A DNA stretch of 64,000 nt from Methanoculleus sp. Its GTDB lineage: Archaea > Halobacteriota > Methanomicrobia > Methanomicrobiales > Methanoculleaceae. Position numbers and translations under genes: made by a program. The stretch covers positions 48,873 to 112,872 of the forward strand of contig JAHDQM010000013.1 of the NCBI GenBank assembly GCA_018433835.1, given 5' to 3'. Below the pieces are notes generated by a model, which saw nothing but the letters and a program-made list of their open reading frames with translations, made no database searches and was not told the origin of the DNA. Within the stretch, counting starts at the first letter, position 1, and each line of letters starts with the position of its first letter. Of the stretch, positions 50,013 through 58,568 are shown piece after piece.

Positions 50013-52630
50013 GGTTTTTCCTCCTCCCCGTTTGCAATCCTCTGGAGCCTGCAGAGGATGGTTAAGGCTTCGATCGGCGTCATCTCGTTGGGATTCAGAC
50101 CTTTGAGTTCTTTGACCGCCGGGTTCTCCTCCACGACCCCCTCGCCGGGGTCGACGAGGAGCATCTGGGTGTAGCGGGGGGCCCGCGGACCCCCGGAGAA
50201 CTCCCGCGTCGACGCCTCCTTCAAGAGCGCCATCGCCCGGTCGGTCACCTTCTTCGGGATGCCGGCAAGGTGCGCCACGTGGACGCCGTAACTCCTGTCG
50301 GTCGCGCCGGGGATGATCTTTCGGAGGAAGACGACGTCGCTCCCTGTATCCTTCACCGCGAAGTGGAAGTTCTTCACCCGCTTGAGCGTGCCCTCGAGGT
50401 CGATCAGGTCGTGGAAGTGGGTCGCAAAGAGCGTCCGGGGCCCCGCGACCGCCTTCCCGTGCAGGAACTCCACCACCGCCCGGGCGATCGAGCACCCGTC
50501 CAGCGTGCTCGTCCCCCGCCCGATCTCGTCGAGGACGATAAGGCTTCGCGGGGTCGCGTTATTCAGGATGTTTGCGAGTTCCAGCATCTCCACCATGAAC
50601 GTGGACTGCCCGGAGGCGAGGTCGTCGAACGCCCCCACCCGGGTGAAGACCCGGTCCACAAGCCCCACGGTGGCGTGCCGGGCCGGGACGAAACTCCCCA
50701 TCTGGGCCATGATGCAGCAGAGCGCCACCGCCCGCATGTAGGTGGACTTGCCCGCCATGTTCGCCCCGGTGACGATCATGATCTGGTCGCCGGCGGCATC
50801 AAGGTCCGTGTCGTTCGGGACGAACGGCACCGGGAGGTGCCGCTCCACCACCGGGTGGCGCCCGTCGCGGATGATGGTCCGGCCGCTCTCCTCGATCGCC
50901 GGGCGGGAGTAGCCGTAGCGGGCGGCGACCTCCGCAAGCGCCGCGTAGACGTCGAGCAGCCCCACCGCCCGGGCGGTCGCCTGCAGGCCGGGGACGTCCG
51001 CTGCGAGCGTCCGGATGAGTTCGGTGTAGATCTCCGCCTCAAGCGCCGAAAGACGCTCCTCGGCGGTCGCGATCATCGCTTCTTTCTCCCTGAGGTCGGG
51101 GATCGTGTAACGCTCGCCGTTCGCGGTCGTCTGCCGGCGCTCGTACTCCGGCGGCACCAGGTGCAGGTTCGGTCTGGTCACCTCGATGTAGTAACCGAAG
51201 ACCCGGTTGTAGCCGACCTTGAGGGACTTTATCCCGGTTCTCTCCCGCTCCTGCTGCTGGAACTCCGCGATCCAGTCCTTCCCGGACGTCGCGAGGTGCC
51301 GGAGCTCGTCGAGTTTGGCGTTGAACCCCTCGCGGATCATCCCCCCTGACTTCGCGAGCGCCGGGGGTTCGTCCACGATCGCCCGGCCGACGAGGTCCCT
51401 GACGGAGACGTGGTCGCTCATCGCGTCGAGGGCCTCGCGGACCAGGGCGGGGGCGTCGGCGGAGAAGAGCGCCTTCACGTCCGGGATCGCTTCGAGCGAC
51501 TCCCGAAGCGTCGCCAGATCCCGGGGCCCGGCGTTTCCGTAGGCGATCCTTCCCGCGATCCGCTCGATGTCGGCGAAGTCGCCGAGGGTTGCGCGAAGCG
51601 CCTGCCTCTCAAGGGCATGGTCGAGGAGCCACTCCACCGCATCGAGCCTCGCCTCGATGGCCTCCTTCCCGAGCAGGGGAGCGATCAGGAACGAACGCAT
51701 CGTCCGGCTCCCCATCGAGGTCTCCGTGACGTCGAGCGCGGAGAGGAGTGTGTTTCCGTCGCCTTCGCCCCGTATGCCCGTCGTGATCTCCAGGTTCCGG
51801 AGGGTGATCGCGTCGAGCGCCATGTTCCCCGACGGAACCTTCGTCGCGAGCCCCGATATGTGGGAGAGGGGTGACTGCTGGGTCTCCTGGGCGTAGCGGA
51901 GCGCCGCCCCGGCCGCAGCGATTGCCCCCGCCATCCCGGCGCACCCGTAGCCGTCGAGCGTCGCCGTCCCGAACTGTCCGCAGAGCCGCTCGTACGCCGC
52001 GTCGGGATCGAAGGCGTCGTCGCGGTAGCGGCTCACCGTCACCCCGAGGGCTTCGAGCCGTCCGGGGAGCGCGTCCGCGAGGCTCTCCGGGACGATCACC
52101 TCCGACGGGCGGTACCTGACGACCTCCGAGACGATCTCGGCGTAGTCGCGTCCGCCGCTCCCCGCGGAGACAAAGAACTCGCCGGTGGAGACGTCCAGGA
52201 ACGCGAGGCCGAGGGTCTCCTTCCGGTCGGGAGCGACCGCCATCAGGTACTGGGCCCCGGCCGAGCCGAGCATCGAGGAGTCGATCAGGGTTCCCGGGGT
52301 GATCACCCTCGTGACGTCCCGCTTCACGACGCCTTTGGCGGTCTTTGGGTCCTCAACCTGATCGCAGATCACCACCTTGTAGCCCTTGTTCACCAGGCGG
52401 GCGATGTAGCCGTCGGCGGCGTGGTGGGGGACGCCCGCGAGCGGCATCCTGTCGCCGTTCTTATCCCTGCCCCGGGCCGTCAGGGTGATATCGAGTTCCC
52501 GGGCCACCACGCCGGCGTCCTCGCCGAACGTCTCGTAGAAGTCCCCCATCCTGAAGAAGAGGACGGCATCGGGATACCGGGCCTTCGCTGCGTAGTACTG
52601 CCGCATTGCCGGGGTCGGTCCGTCGGTCAT
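50009..52630 (-). CDS. mutS: DNA mismatch repair protein MutS
   Basis: An 873-residue MutS1-type protein. The mismatch-reading motif FYE lies in FFRMGDFYETFGEDA; connector, lever and clamp domains follow; the ATPase has Walker A GANMAGKSTYMRA, DEIGRGTSTLDG and FATHFHDL, and the C-terminal helix-turn-helix follows. It is of bacterial type, shared by many Methanomicrobia and likely acquired by transfer. The start has a GGAGAAG ribosome site and a TATA-like TTCTATAAGG just before it. mutL follows in the same operon. Confidence 0.95.
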   Translation of the reverse strand: MTDGPTPAMRQYYAAKARYPDAVLFFRMGDFYETFGEDAGVVARELDITLTARGRDKNGDRMPLAGVPHHAADGYIARLVNKGYKVVICDQVEDPKTAKGVVKRDVTRVITPGTLIDSSMLGSAGAQYLMAVAPDRKETLGLAFLDVSTGEFFVSAGSGGRDYAEIVSEVVRYRPSEVIVPESLADALPGRLEALGVTVSRYRDDAFDPDAAYERLCGQFGTATLDGYGCAGMAGAIAAAGAALRYAQETQQSPLSHISGLATKVPSGNMALDAITLRNLEITTGIRGEGDGNTLLSALDVTETSMGSRTMRSFLIAPLLGKEAIEARLDAVEWLLDHALERQALRATLGDFADIERIAGRIAYGNAGPRDLATLRESLEAIPDVKALFSADAPALVREALDAMSDHVSVRDLVGRAIVDEPPALAKSGGMIREGFNAKLDELRHLATSGKDWIAEFQQQERERTGIKSLKVGYNRVFGYYIEVTRPNLHLVPPEYERRQTTANGERYTIPDLREKEAMIATAEERLSALEAEIYTELIRTLAADVPGLQATARAVGLLDVYAALAEVAARYGYSRPAIEESGRTIIRDGRHPVVERHLPVPFVPNDTDLDAAGDQIMIVTGANMAGKSTYMRAVALCCIMAQMGSFVPARHATVGLVDRVFTRVGAFDDLASGQSTFMVEMLELANILNNATPRSLIVLDEIGRGTSTLDGCSIARAVVEFLHGKAVAGPRTLFATHFHDLIDLEGTLKRVKNFHFAVKDTGSDVVFLRKIIPGATDRSYGVHVAHLAGIPKKVTDRAMALLKEASTREFSGGPRAPRYTQMLLVDPGEGVVEENPAVKELKGLNPNEMTPIEALTILCRLQRIANGEEEKP

Positions 52631-52734
52631 CGCTTCTCCTTATAGAATCCGCACGGGGCCACATAAGGGTAATGTCCCGGGAAAACGGCCGGAGAGGGCT
52701 TCGATTCCCTGCACCACCCGGAAAGGTCCCGGCA

Positions 52735-52745
52735 AACTAAATACG
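52735..52745 (+). promoter_or_regulatory. TATA box for the dehydratase/dehydrogenase operon
   Basis: AACTAAATACG lies about 35 bases before the ATG at 52777. Confidence 0.45.
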
Positions 52746-52776
52746 TCCGGAACGCGTACCAGGAACACGATACTTT

Positions 52777-54030
52777 ATGTCGGCGACTATCGCAGAAAAG
52801 ATATTTTCGCAACGGTGCGGCAGGACCGTCCGCGCGGGAGAGGTGGTGATGGCGCCCGTGGATGCAGCGATGATCCACGACATCACCGGCCCGCTCGCGG
52901 TCCGGGTCTTTGGTGAGATGGGTGGAGAGCGCGTCTACGATCCGGAACGGATCATCATGCTCTTCGACCACCAGGTACCCGCCGACTCGATACCGGCTGC
53001 CGAGAACCACGTCTTCATGCGGCAGTTTGCGGATGAGCAGGGGATCCACAACTACGACCTCCTCGAGGGCGTCTGCCACCAGGTCGTGATGGAGAAAGGG
53101 CGGGCGGCGCCCGGCGAGATCATCGTCGGGACCGACTCCCACACCTGCACCTACGGTGCCGCGGGCGCGTTTGCCACCGGCATCGGCTCGACCGATATGG
53201 GGTTCGTGCTGAAGTTCGGGGCGCTCTACTTCCGGGTGCCGGAGAGCATCCTCGTCGAGGTGGACGGGAAATTCGGCCGCAGGGTGGGGGCAAAAGACCT
53301 GATCCTCTCCCTCGCCGGCGATATCGGCGCAGACGGCGCGACCTACATGGCGCTCGAGTTCACCGGCCGGGCCCTGCACGAGATGAACATGGCCGGCCGG
53401 ATGACCTGCGCGAACATGGCGATCGAGATGGGGGCGAAGGCGGGGATCGTCCGGCCCGACGCGGCCACCTGGGAATACGTAACCGCCCGCCGCGATATCG
53501 AGCCGTTCGACCTTGCCGGTGATGCGGACGCAGGCTATCGGGAGCGCCGGCACTACGACGTCACCGATCTCGCCCCGCAGGTCGCCGTCCCCCACAACGT
53601 CGACAACGTTGTGGACGTGGGCGACGTCGCGGGGACGAAGGTCGACCAGGTCTTCATCGGCTCCTGCACCAACGGCCGGTACGAGGACCTTGCCGAGGCG
53701 GCCGAGGTGCTCGGGACCGCCGATGCGTTCGCCGACGGCGTCCGGGTGATCGTCATCCCGGCCTCGCGGACGGAGTACCTCAAGGCCCTCCGCGGGGGGC
53801 TGATCGAGCGGTTCGTCGAGGCGGGAGCCCTCGTCGAGGCGCCCTGCTGCGGCCCCTGCATGGGCGGGGCGTTCGGGCTCCTCGCCCCCGGCGAGGTCTC
53901 GCTCTCCACGTCGAACCGGAACTTCCGGGGCAGGCAGGGGAGCACGCAGGCCCTGGTCTACCTCGCCTCGCCGGCGACGGCGGCGGCGAGCGCCCTCTAC
54001 GGCGAGATCACCGACCCGAGGGAGGTGTGA
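52777..54030 (+). CDS. 3-isopropylmalate/homoaconitate dehydratase large subunit
   Basis: A 417-residue aconitase-family subunit. 4Fe-4S ligands lie in IGSCTNGRYEDL and in APCCGPCMGGAFG; GTDSHTCTYGAAGAFATGIG and the C-terminal SNRNFRGRQGS are active-site segments. It isomerises isopropylmalate (leucine) or homoaconitate (2-oxosuberate, coenzyme B synthesis). Methanogens have paralogues for the two paths and the large subunit alone does not decide. It is first of a three-gene operon with its small subunit and a matching dehydrogenase. Confidence 0.92.
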   Translation: MSATIAEKIFSQRCGRTVRAGEVVMAPVDAAMIHDITGPLAVRVFGEMGGERVYDPERIIMLFDHQVPADSIPAAENHVFMRQFADEQGIHNYDLLEGVCHQVVMEKGRAAPGEIIVGTDSHTCTYGAAGAFATGIGSTDMGFVLKFGALYFRVPESILVEVDGKFGRRVGAKDLILSLAGDIGADGATYMALEFTGRALHEMNMAGRMTCANMAIEMGAKAGIVRPDAATWEYVTARRDIEPFDLAGDADAGYRERRHYDVTDLAPQVAVPHNVDNVVDVGDVAGTKVDQVFIGSCTNGRYEDLAEAAEVLGTADAFADGVRVIVIPASRTEYLKALRGGLIERFVEAGALVEAPCCGPCMGGAFGLLAPGEVSLSTSNRNFRGRQGSTQALVYLASPATAAASALYGEITDPREV

Positions 54031-54033
54031 ATC

Positions 54034-54525
54034 ATGCGGGTATGGAAGTTCGGCGACGATATCGATACGGACGCGATTATACCGGGCAGGTTCCTGACGA
54101 TCTACGATCCGGCGGAGCTCGCGAAGCACGCGTTCGAGGGGACGCGGGACGAGTTTGCGAAAGGTGCGCGGGAAGGCGACGTCGTGGTGGGAGGCACCAA
54201 CTTCGGGTGCGGCTCCTCCCGTGAGCATGCGCCGCTCGCGCTTCTCGGCGCCGGGATCGGGGTCGTGGTCGCAAAGTCCTTTGCCCGGATCTTCTACCGG
54301 AACGCCGTCAATACCGGGCTCCTGCCCCTGGTCTGCCCGGAGGCGGATAGCATCCGGGACGGCGACGCTGTATCGGTGGATATTTCCGGAGGCTACATCG
54401 AGGCGAACGGCAAAAGGCTCGCCGTCGAGCCGGTGCCCGGGTTCCTGAAGAGGATCGTCGATGCTGGCGGCCTCGTGGCCTACGCGAAGAACCTTGATGA
54501 GGTGGAGACGTGCAGCACCGAGTAG
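54034..54525 (+). CDS. 3-isopropylmalate/homoaconitate dehydratase small subunit
   Basis: A 163-residue swivel subunit: [60 protein letters not shown]. The substrate loop after the IIPG turn reads FLTI. In methanogen enzymes this loop is reported as YLRT in homoaconitase and YLVY in isopropylmalate isomerase; FLTI matches neither exactly. Its 3' end overlaps the dehydrogenase start by 16 bases. Confidence 0.9.
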   Translation: MRVWKFGDDIDTDAIIPGRFLTIYDPAELAKHAFEGTRDEFAKGAREGDVVVGGTNFGCGSSREHAPLALLGAGIGVVVAKSFARIFYRNAVNTGLLPLVCPEADSIRDGDAVSVDISGGYIEANGKRLAVEPVPGFLKRIVDAGGLVAYAKNLDEVETCSTE

Positions 54526-55631
54526 CCGCCATCGGCGGGGACGGTATCGGCCCCGAGATCGTCGCGGCGGGCAAAGAAGTCATCGACGCTGCAGGAGAGC
54601 GCTTTGGGTTCGACATCGCGTGGACCGACTTCGATATCGGGGCCGACCGCTATCTCGACACGGGCGAACTCCTCACCGAGGATGATATCCGCGAACTCTC
54701 GAAGTTTCCGGCGCTCTACTTCGGGGCCATCGGCGACGACCGGGTGAAGCCCGGGATCCTCGAGAAGGGCATCCTGCTCGCGATCAGGTTCCACTTCGAC
54801 CAGTTCATCAACCTCCGGCCGATCAAACTCCTCGAGGGCGTCACAACACCGCTCGCGAACAGGAAGCCGGAGGATATCGACTTCGTGGTGGTCCGGGAGA
54901 ACACCGAGGACTTCTACGTCGGTATCGGCTCGCGGTTTAAGGGTGTGCGTGAGCAGAAGACCCTCGAGGTCGTCCGCGACCTCTACAACGTCAAATTCGG
55001 GCTGGACGTCGAGACCGACGCCGACGAGCTCGCCTACCAGATCGGCGTCGTCACGCGAGAGGGTGCAGAGCGGGCAATCCGCTACGCCTTCGACCTTGCC
55101 GAAAACAGGGAGAGGAAGGTCACGTCGGTCGACAAGGCGAACGTCCTCTCCGACGTCTACGGCCTCTGGCGGGACGTCTTCACCGACGTCGCCGCCGGGT
55201 ACCCGGACGTCGCGACGGAGTTCAACTTCGTCGACGCCGTCACGATGTGGTTCGTCAAGAACCCCGAGTGGTTCGACGTCGTCGTCACCCCGAACATGTT
55301 CGGCGACATCATCACCGACCTCGGCGCCATGATCCAGGGCGGGCTCGGCCTCGCCCCCGGCGGGAACATCAACCCGGACGGCACCTCGATGTTCGAGCCG
55401 ATCCACGGCTCCGCGCCGAAGTACCGCGGCCAGGACGTCGCGAACCCGCTCGCCACCGTCTGGGCGGGCTCGATGCTCCTCGACCACCTCGGCGAGCACG
55501 AGGCCGCGGCGGCGGTTCTCAGGGCGATCGAGAGGAGCATCCTCGACGGGTTCGTCACCCGGGATATGGGCGGCGCGAAGAAGACGAGCGAGGTCGGGCG
55601 CTACCTCGCGGCGCTTGTGAAGACGGTGTAG
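54510..55631 (+). CDS. Isopropylmalate/homoisocitrate-type dehydrogenase
   Basis: A 373-residue beta-decarboxylating dehydrogenase starting with GTG. Motifs: [16 protein letters not shown], substrate-binding [16 protein letters not shown] (RENTE), catalytic lysine in [15 protein letters not shown], metal aspartates in [20 protein letters not shown], and [18 protein letters not shown]. It acts after the dehydratase encoded upstream, in leucine synthesis (LeuB) or the coenzyme B 2-oxosuberate path (AksF). The chain is longer at the N-terminal middle region than typical LeuB, closer to tartrate/isocitrate dehydrogenase relatives. Confidence 0.88.
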   Translation: MQHRVAAIGGDGIGPEIVAAGKEVIDAAGERFGFDIAWTDFDIGADRYLDTGELLTEDDIRELSKFPALYFGAIGDDRVKPGILEKGILLAIRFHFDQFINLRPIKLLEGVTTPLANRKPEDIDFVVVRENTEDFYVGIGSRFKGVREQKTLEVVRDLYNVKFGLDVETDADELAYQIGVVTREGAERAIRYAFDLAENRERKVTSVDKANVLSDVYGLWRDVFTDVAAGYPDVATEFNFVDAVTMWFVKNPEWFDVVVTPNMFGDIITDLGAMIQGGLGLAPGGNINPDGTSMFEPIHGSAPKYRGQDVANPLATVWAGSMLLDHLGEHEAAAAVLRAIERSILDGFVTRDMGGAKKTSEVGRYLAALVKTV

Positions 55632-55641
55632 GGCCGCCGCT

Positions 55642-55653
55642 CCCTCTTTTTTT
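55642..55653 (+). terminator. T-run terminator after the dehydrogenase
   Basis: CCCTCTTTTTTT follows the stop by about 12 bases. Confidence 0.45.
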
Positions 55654-55680
55654 ATGGAAAATCGGCCCGGTGCGTCCGCT

Positions 55681-56481
55681 CTATCCCCCTGAACCGGAAG
55701 TCGGGGAGAGGTTGAGTTGCCACTCCCGGTAGACCCCCTGCCCCGCCGTCACTTCTCCTTCAGCAGGCATCCAGCCCTGTGGGTCCCCGGTGATGGTGAG
55801 AGAGTAGGAATCAGAATATCGATTAGACGGATGGTAATCAAATCCTTCGCCCCACTCATTCACTCCAGAAATGCTTGAGTCGATCTCGACCCGTGTCCCG
55901 TTCTCATAGTATGCGTAGACGGGGATGGTGTAGGAGTACCGATATCCGTCGGGGTTGTAAGCTCCGCTCGTTTGAACCGCATCTGGCGAGCCTGCGGTCA
56001 GGGTGAGGTTATGCTTCGGGGAGAAGAGAGACTCGTTGCCGAGCGGATGCAACGTATTGATCATCTGTGGGACGATCCCGAGGCGGAGTTCATCTGCAAG
56101 AGGGGTATAGTTATGATATATCATACTAACCGGCTCTGCGGGGTCCATGAAGGGAGCAGTCAACTGGAGGTAGTACCGACCGTCGATCGGGATGACCGCG
56201 AGCGTATAGTGATCCGGAATACGTAAAGGATAGGATGAATGGAAGTCGTTGTCCGGGTCGTAAAACTCCGCGGTAATCGGGACGGGACCAAGGGCTGGCC
56301 GGTCGCCGCAGGTCGGGATGGGGACGAGGAGGGTCACGTTTTCGATGGGTGTAGCCGTCCTGATTCCGAGGGAATAGTCGTAGGATCTTGAGATATAATG
56401 CGGTTCCTCCGAGAAACAGCCGCTCAGGAAGACCAGGGCAATGACGAGGACGAAGAGGGCAACGGGGAGCCGGCGATGCAT
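55681..56481 (-). CDS. Tandem lipoprotein A
   Basis: A 266-residue exported lipoprotein. Signal MHRRLPVALFVLVIALVFLS ends in lipobox LSGC. The mature part is mostly beta-rich (IENVTLLVPIPTCGDRPALG, YYLQLTAPFMDPAEP, YSYTIPVYAYYENGTRVEI) and ends GWMPAEGEVTAGQGVYREWQ. It is one of three adjacent paralogues. No family is recognised. In unit order it is the most downstream of the three. Confidence 0.75.
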   Translation of the reverse strand: MHRRLPVALFVLVIALVFLSGCFSEEPHYISRSYDYSLGIRTATPIENVTLLVPIPTCGDRPALGPVPITAEFYDPDNDFHSSYPLRIPDHYTLAVIPIDGRYYLQLTAPFMDPAEPVSMIYHNYTPLADELRLGIVPQMINTLHPLGNESLFSPKHNLTLTAGSPDAVQTSGAYNPDGYRYSYTIPVYAYYENGTRVEIDSSISGVNEWGEGFDYHPSNRYSDSYSLTITGDPQGWMPAEGEVTAGQGVYREWQLNLSPTSGSGG

Positions 56482-56590
56482 AGAGGAGTATACCCCTCTC
56501 GATATACATTCATTTCCCCGGAGATGCTCCTTGAACGGTTATCGGTTCATTTCCTGCTAGCCTCTGCCGCATCAGATCGAAACATTCGTT

Positions 56591-57379
56591 CTATTCCCCT
56601 GAACCGGAAGTAGGGGAGGAGTTGAGTTGCCACTCCCGGTAGATCCCTTTTCCCGCCGTCACTTCCCCGCCAGCGGGCATCCAGCCCTGGGGTTCGCCCT
56701 TGACGACGAGGCGATAGGTGTCACTGTATTCATTCACCGGATTACTATCAAATCCTTCACTCCATTCAATAAGTCCCCTAATATCTGAATAGATTGTGAC
56801 TTTTGTCCCGTTTTCATACTGGGCGTAGATAGGGATGGTGTAGGAGTACCGGCAGCCATCGGGGTCGTAATAACCGCGCTCGCGGGGCCTTTCAGGAGAC
56901 CCAGCGGTCGAGGTAAGGTTCTGCTTCGGGAGGAAGAGGGACTCGTTGCCGAACGGGTGCCGTGTTTCGATCAACTGCGGGACGATCCCGGGGCGAAATT
57001 TGTCGCGGAAAGAGGTATAGTTGTAATAGTCCACATGAATCGGTCTTGCAGGATCCATATAGGGAGCGGTCAACCTGAGGTAGTACTGGCCGTCGACCGG
57101 GACAATCGCGAGGGTATGATTATCAGGAAGACCACTGCGAAGGTTTTCGGGATCGGTGTAAAACGCATCGGAGATCGGGTCATGACCGATGGCCGGCCGG
57201 TCGCCGCGGGCCGGGACGGGAACGAGGAGGGTCACGTTCTCGATGCGGGTATCCGTCATGATGTAAAGTTCGTACGATAAAGACGTATGCAGGTAATCTG
57301 GTTCTTCCGAGATACAGCCGCAGAGGAAGACCAGGGCAACGACGAGGGCGAGGAGGACGACGGGGAGCCGGCGATGCAT
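56591..57379 (-). CDS. Tandem lipoprotein B
   Basis: A 262-residue paralogue of A and C. Signal MHRRLPVVLLALVVALVFLC with lipobox LCGC. The same blocks appear (IENVTLLVPVPARGDRPAIG, FRPGIVPQLIETRHPFGNES, YSYTIPIYAQYENGTKVTIY). The ATG at 57379 places the signal peptide at the N-terminus as in A; a longer frame adds 11 residues of spacer. The spacer before it (57380-57445) is itself a copy of the spacers before A and C. Confidence 0.75.
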   Translation of the reverse strand: MHRRLPVVLLALVVALVFLCGCISEEPDYLHTSLSYELYIMTDTRIENVTLLVPVPARGDRPAIGHDPISDAFYTDPENLRSGLPDNHTLAIVPVDGQYYLRLTAPYMDPARPIHVDYYNYTSFRDKFRPGIVPQLIETRHPFGNESLFLPKQNLTSTAGSPERPRERGYYDPDGCRYSYTIPIYAQYENGTKVTIYSDIRGLIEWSEGFDSNPVNEYSDTYRLVVKGEPQGWMPAGGEVTAGKGIYREWQLNSSPTSGSGE

Positions 57380-57445
57380 GCAGGAGTCTGTTCCTTCCGG
57401 GTATACATTCATTTCCCCGGAGACGTTCTCTGTACGGGTATCAAT

Positions 57446-58291
57446 TCATTTCCTCCTATGCTCTGCCGTATCAAACCGAGGCATTCGTTCTACTCCCCCG
57501 GCACCGGAAGTGGTGGAGAGGTTAAGTTGCCACTCCCGGTAGTTTCCTTCCCCTGCCGTTACCACACCTTCGGCGGGCATCCACCCCCCCGGAGAGCCGG
57601 TGATGGTGAGAGAGTAGGAATCGGAATATCGATTAGACCGATGCTGATCGAACCCCTCGCTCCATTCATTAATACCACTAATCACCGAATATATCTCGAC
57701 TCGGCTTCCGTTCTCGTAGTGCGCGTAGACGGGGATGGTGTAGGAGTAACTGTATCCGGGATTGTTGCCGCGTATTTCAACGATCTCCGGCGAGCCTGCG
57801 GTCAGCATGAGGTTCTGCTTGGGGGAGAAGAGCGACTCGTTGCCGAGCGGGTGCAGCGTGTCGATCAACTGCGGGATGAACTCGGGACGAAACTTGTCAC
57901 CAAGAGAGGTGCGATTATAATAGTCCACACCGATTTGCTCTGCGGGATCCATGTAGGAAGCGGTCAACCGGAGGTAGTATTGGTCCTCGACCGGGACGAG
58001 CGTGAAGTCGTAACGTTCCGGAAGTGTTGAGGGGTAGGGCGGGTATTTCCAGAGGTTGTCGGGATCGGTGTAAAACGCACCGGAGATCGGGTCATGGCCG
58101 ATAGCAGGCCGGTCGCCGCGGGTAGGGATGGGAATGAGGAGGTCCACGTTCTCGATGCGAGTATCCGTCTTGATGAAGAGTCTATATTCGTAACGCGTGG
58201 AACTAAAAGCGGGTTCTTCCGAGATACAGCCGCAGAAGAAGACCACAGCAACGACGAGGGCAAGGAGGACGACGGGGAGCCGGCAACGCAT
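57446..58291 (-). CDS. Tandem lipoprotein C, with shifted stop
   Basis: A 281-residue paralogue. Signal MRCRLPVVLLALVVAVVFFC with lipobox FCGC; body as in A and B (IENVDLLIPIPTRGDRPAIG, FRPEFIPQLIDTLHPLGNES). A and B end SGSG followed by G or E and TAG. Here one extra base at the same place removes the stop and adds VERMPRFDTAEHRRK, read from spacer DNA that is homologous to the A-B spacer. The extension is thus a recent frameshift product. The first gene of the tandem in transcription order. Confidence 0.75.
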   Translation of the reverse strand: MRCRLPVVLLALVVAVVFFCGCISEEPAFSSTRYEYRLFIKTDTRIENVDLLIPIPTRGDRPAIGHDPISGAFYTDPDNLWKYPPYPSTLPERYDFTLVPVEDQYYLRLTASYMDPAEQIGVDYYNRTSLGDKFRPEFIPQLIDTLHPLGNESLFSPKQNLMLTAGSPEIVEIRGNNPGYSYSYTIPVYAHYENGSRVEIYSVISGINEWSEGFDQHRSNRYSDSYSLTITGSPGGWMPAEGVVTAGEGNYREWQLNLSTTSGAGGVERMPRFDTAEHRRK

Positions 58292-58568
58292 GCAGGAATC
58301 TGTTCTCTCCTGATATACATTCATTTCCCCGGAGATGTTCCCTGTTCGGTTATCGGTTCATTTCCGGCCGGATCCCGAACATAGGGCAGATCTTTCAGGC
58401 CTTTGAGAATATTCGAACCCTCACCACATCCAGTAACCGTTTCTAGCCTCTTTGACGCGATTAATATTCACCACATCGGCGAATATTCATCATAACAATA
58501 AATAAGTCATTTAGAACGGTCCTTTTACCTGAAGAACTTCTCTCACGGACTCCGGAGGGAATCAGACT

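Larger units (their letters stand above)
55681..58340 (-). repeat. Tandem triplication of lipoprotein gene plus spacer
   Basis: Three units with a period of about 900 bases. Coding ends align at 55689, 56598 and 57498 (CCGGAAGT... then GAGTTGCCACTCCCGGTAG-like), and the spacers share CATTCATTTCCCCGGAGA and GGTTCATTTCC-like stretches. The units have diverged but align throughout. Confidence 0.8.

Noticed and set aside
48222..50174. Rightward 650-codon open frame
   Set aside because: It lies antisense to mutL, has Arg/Gly/Asp-rich composition without any family motif, and is explained by high GC in the third codon position of the real gene.
52627..54228. Leftward 533-codon open frame
   Set aside because: Antisense to the dehydratase genes, whose iron-sulfur motifs are on the plus strand.
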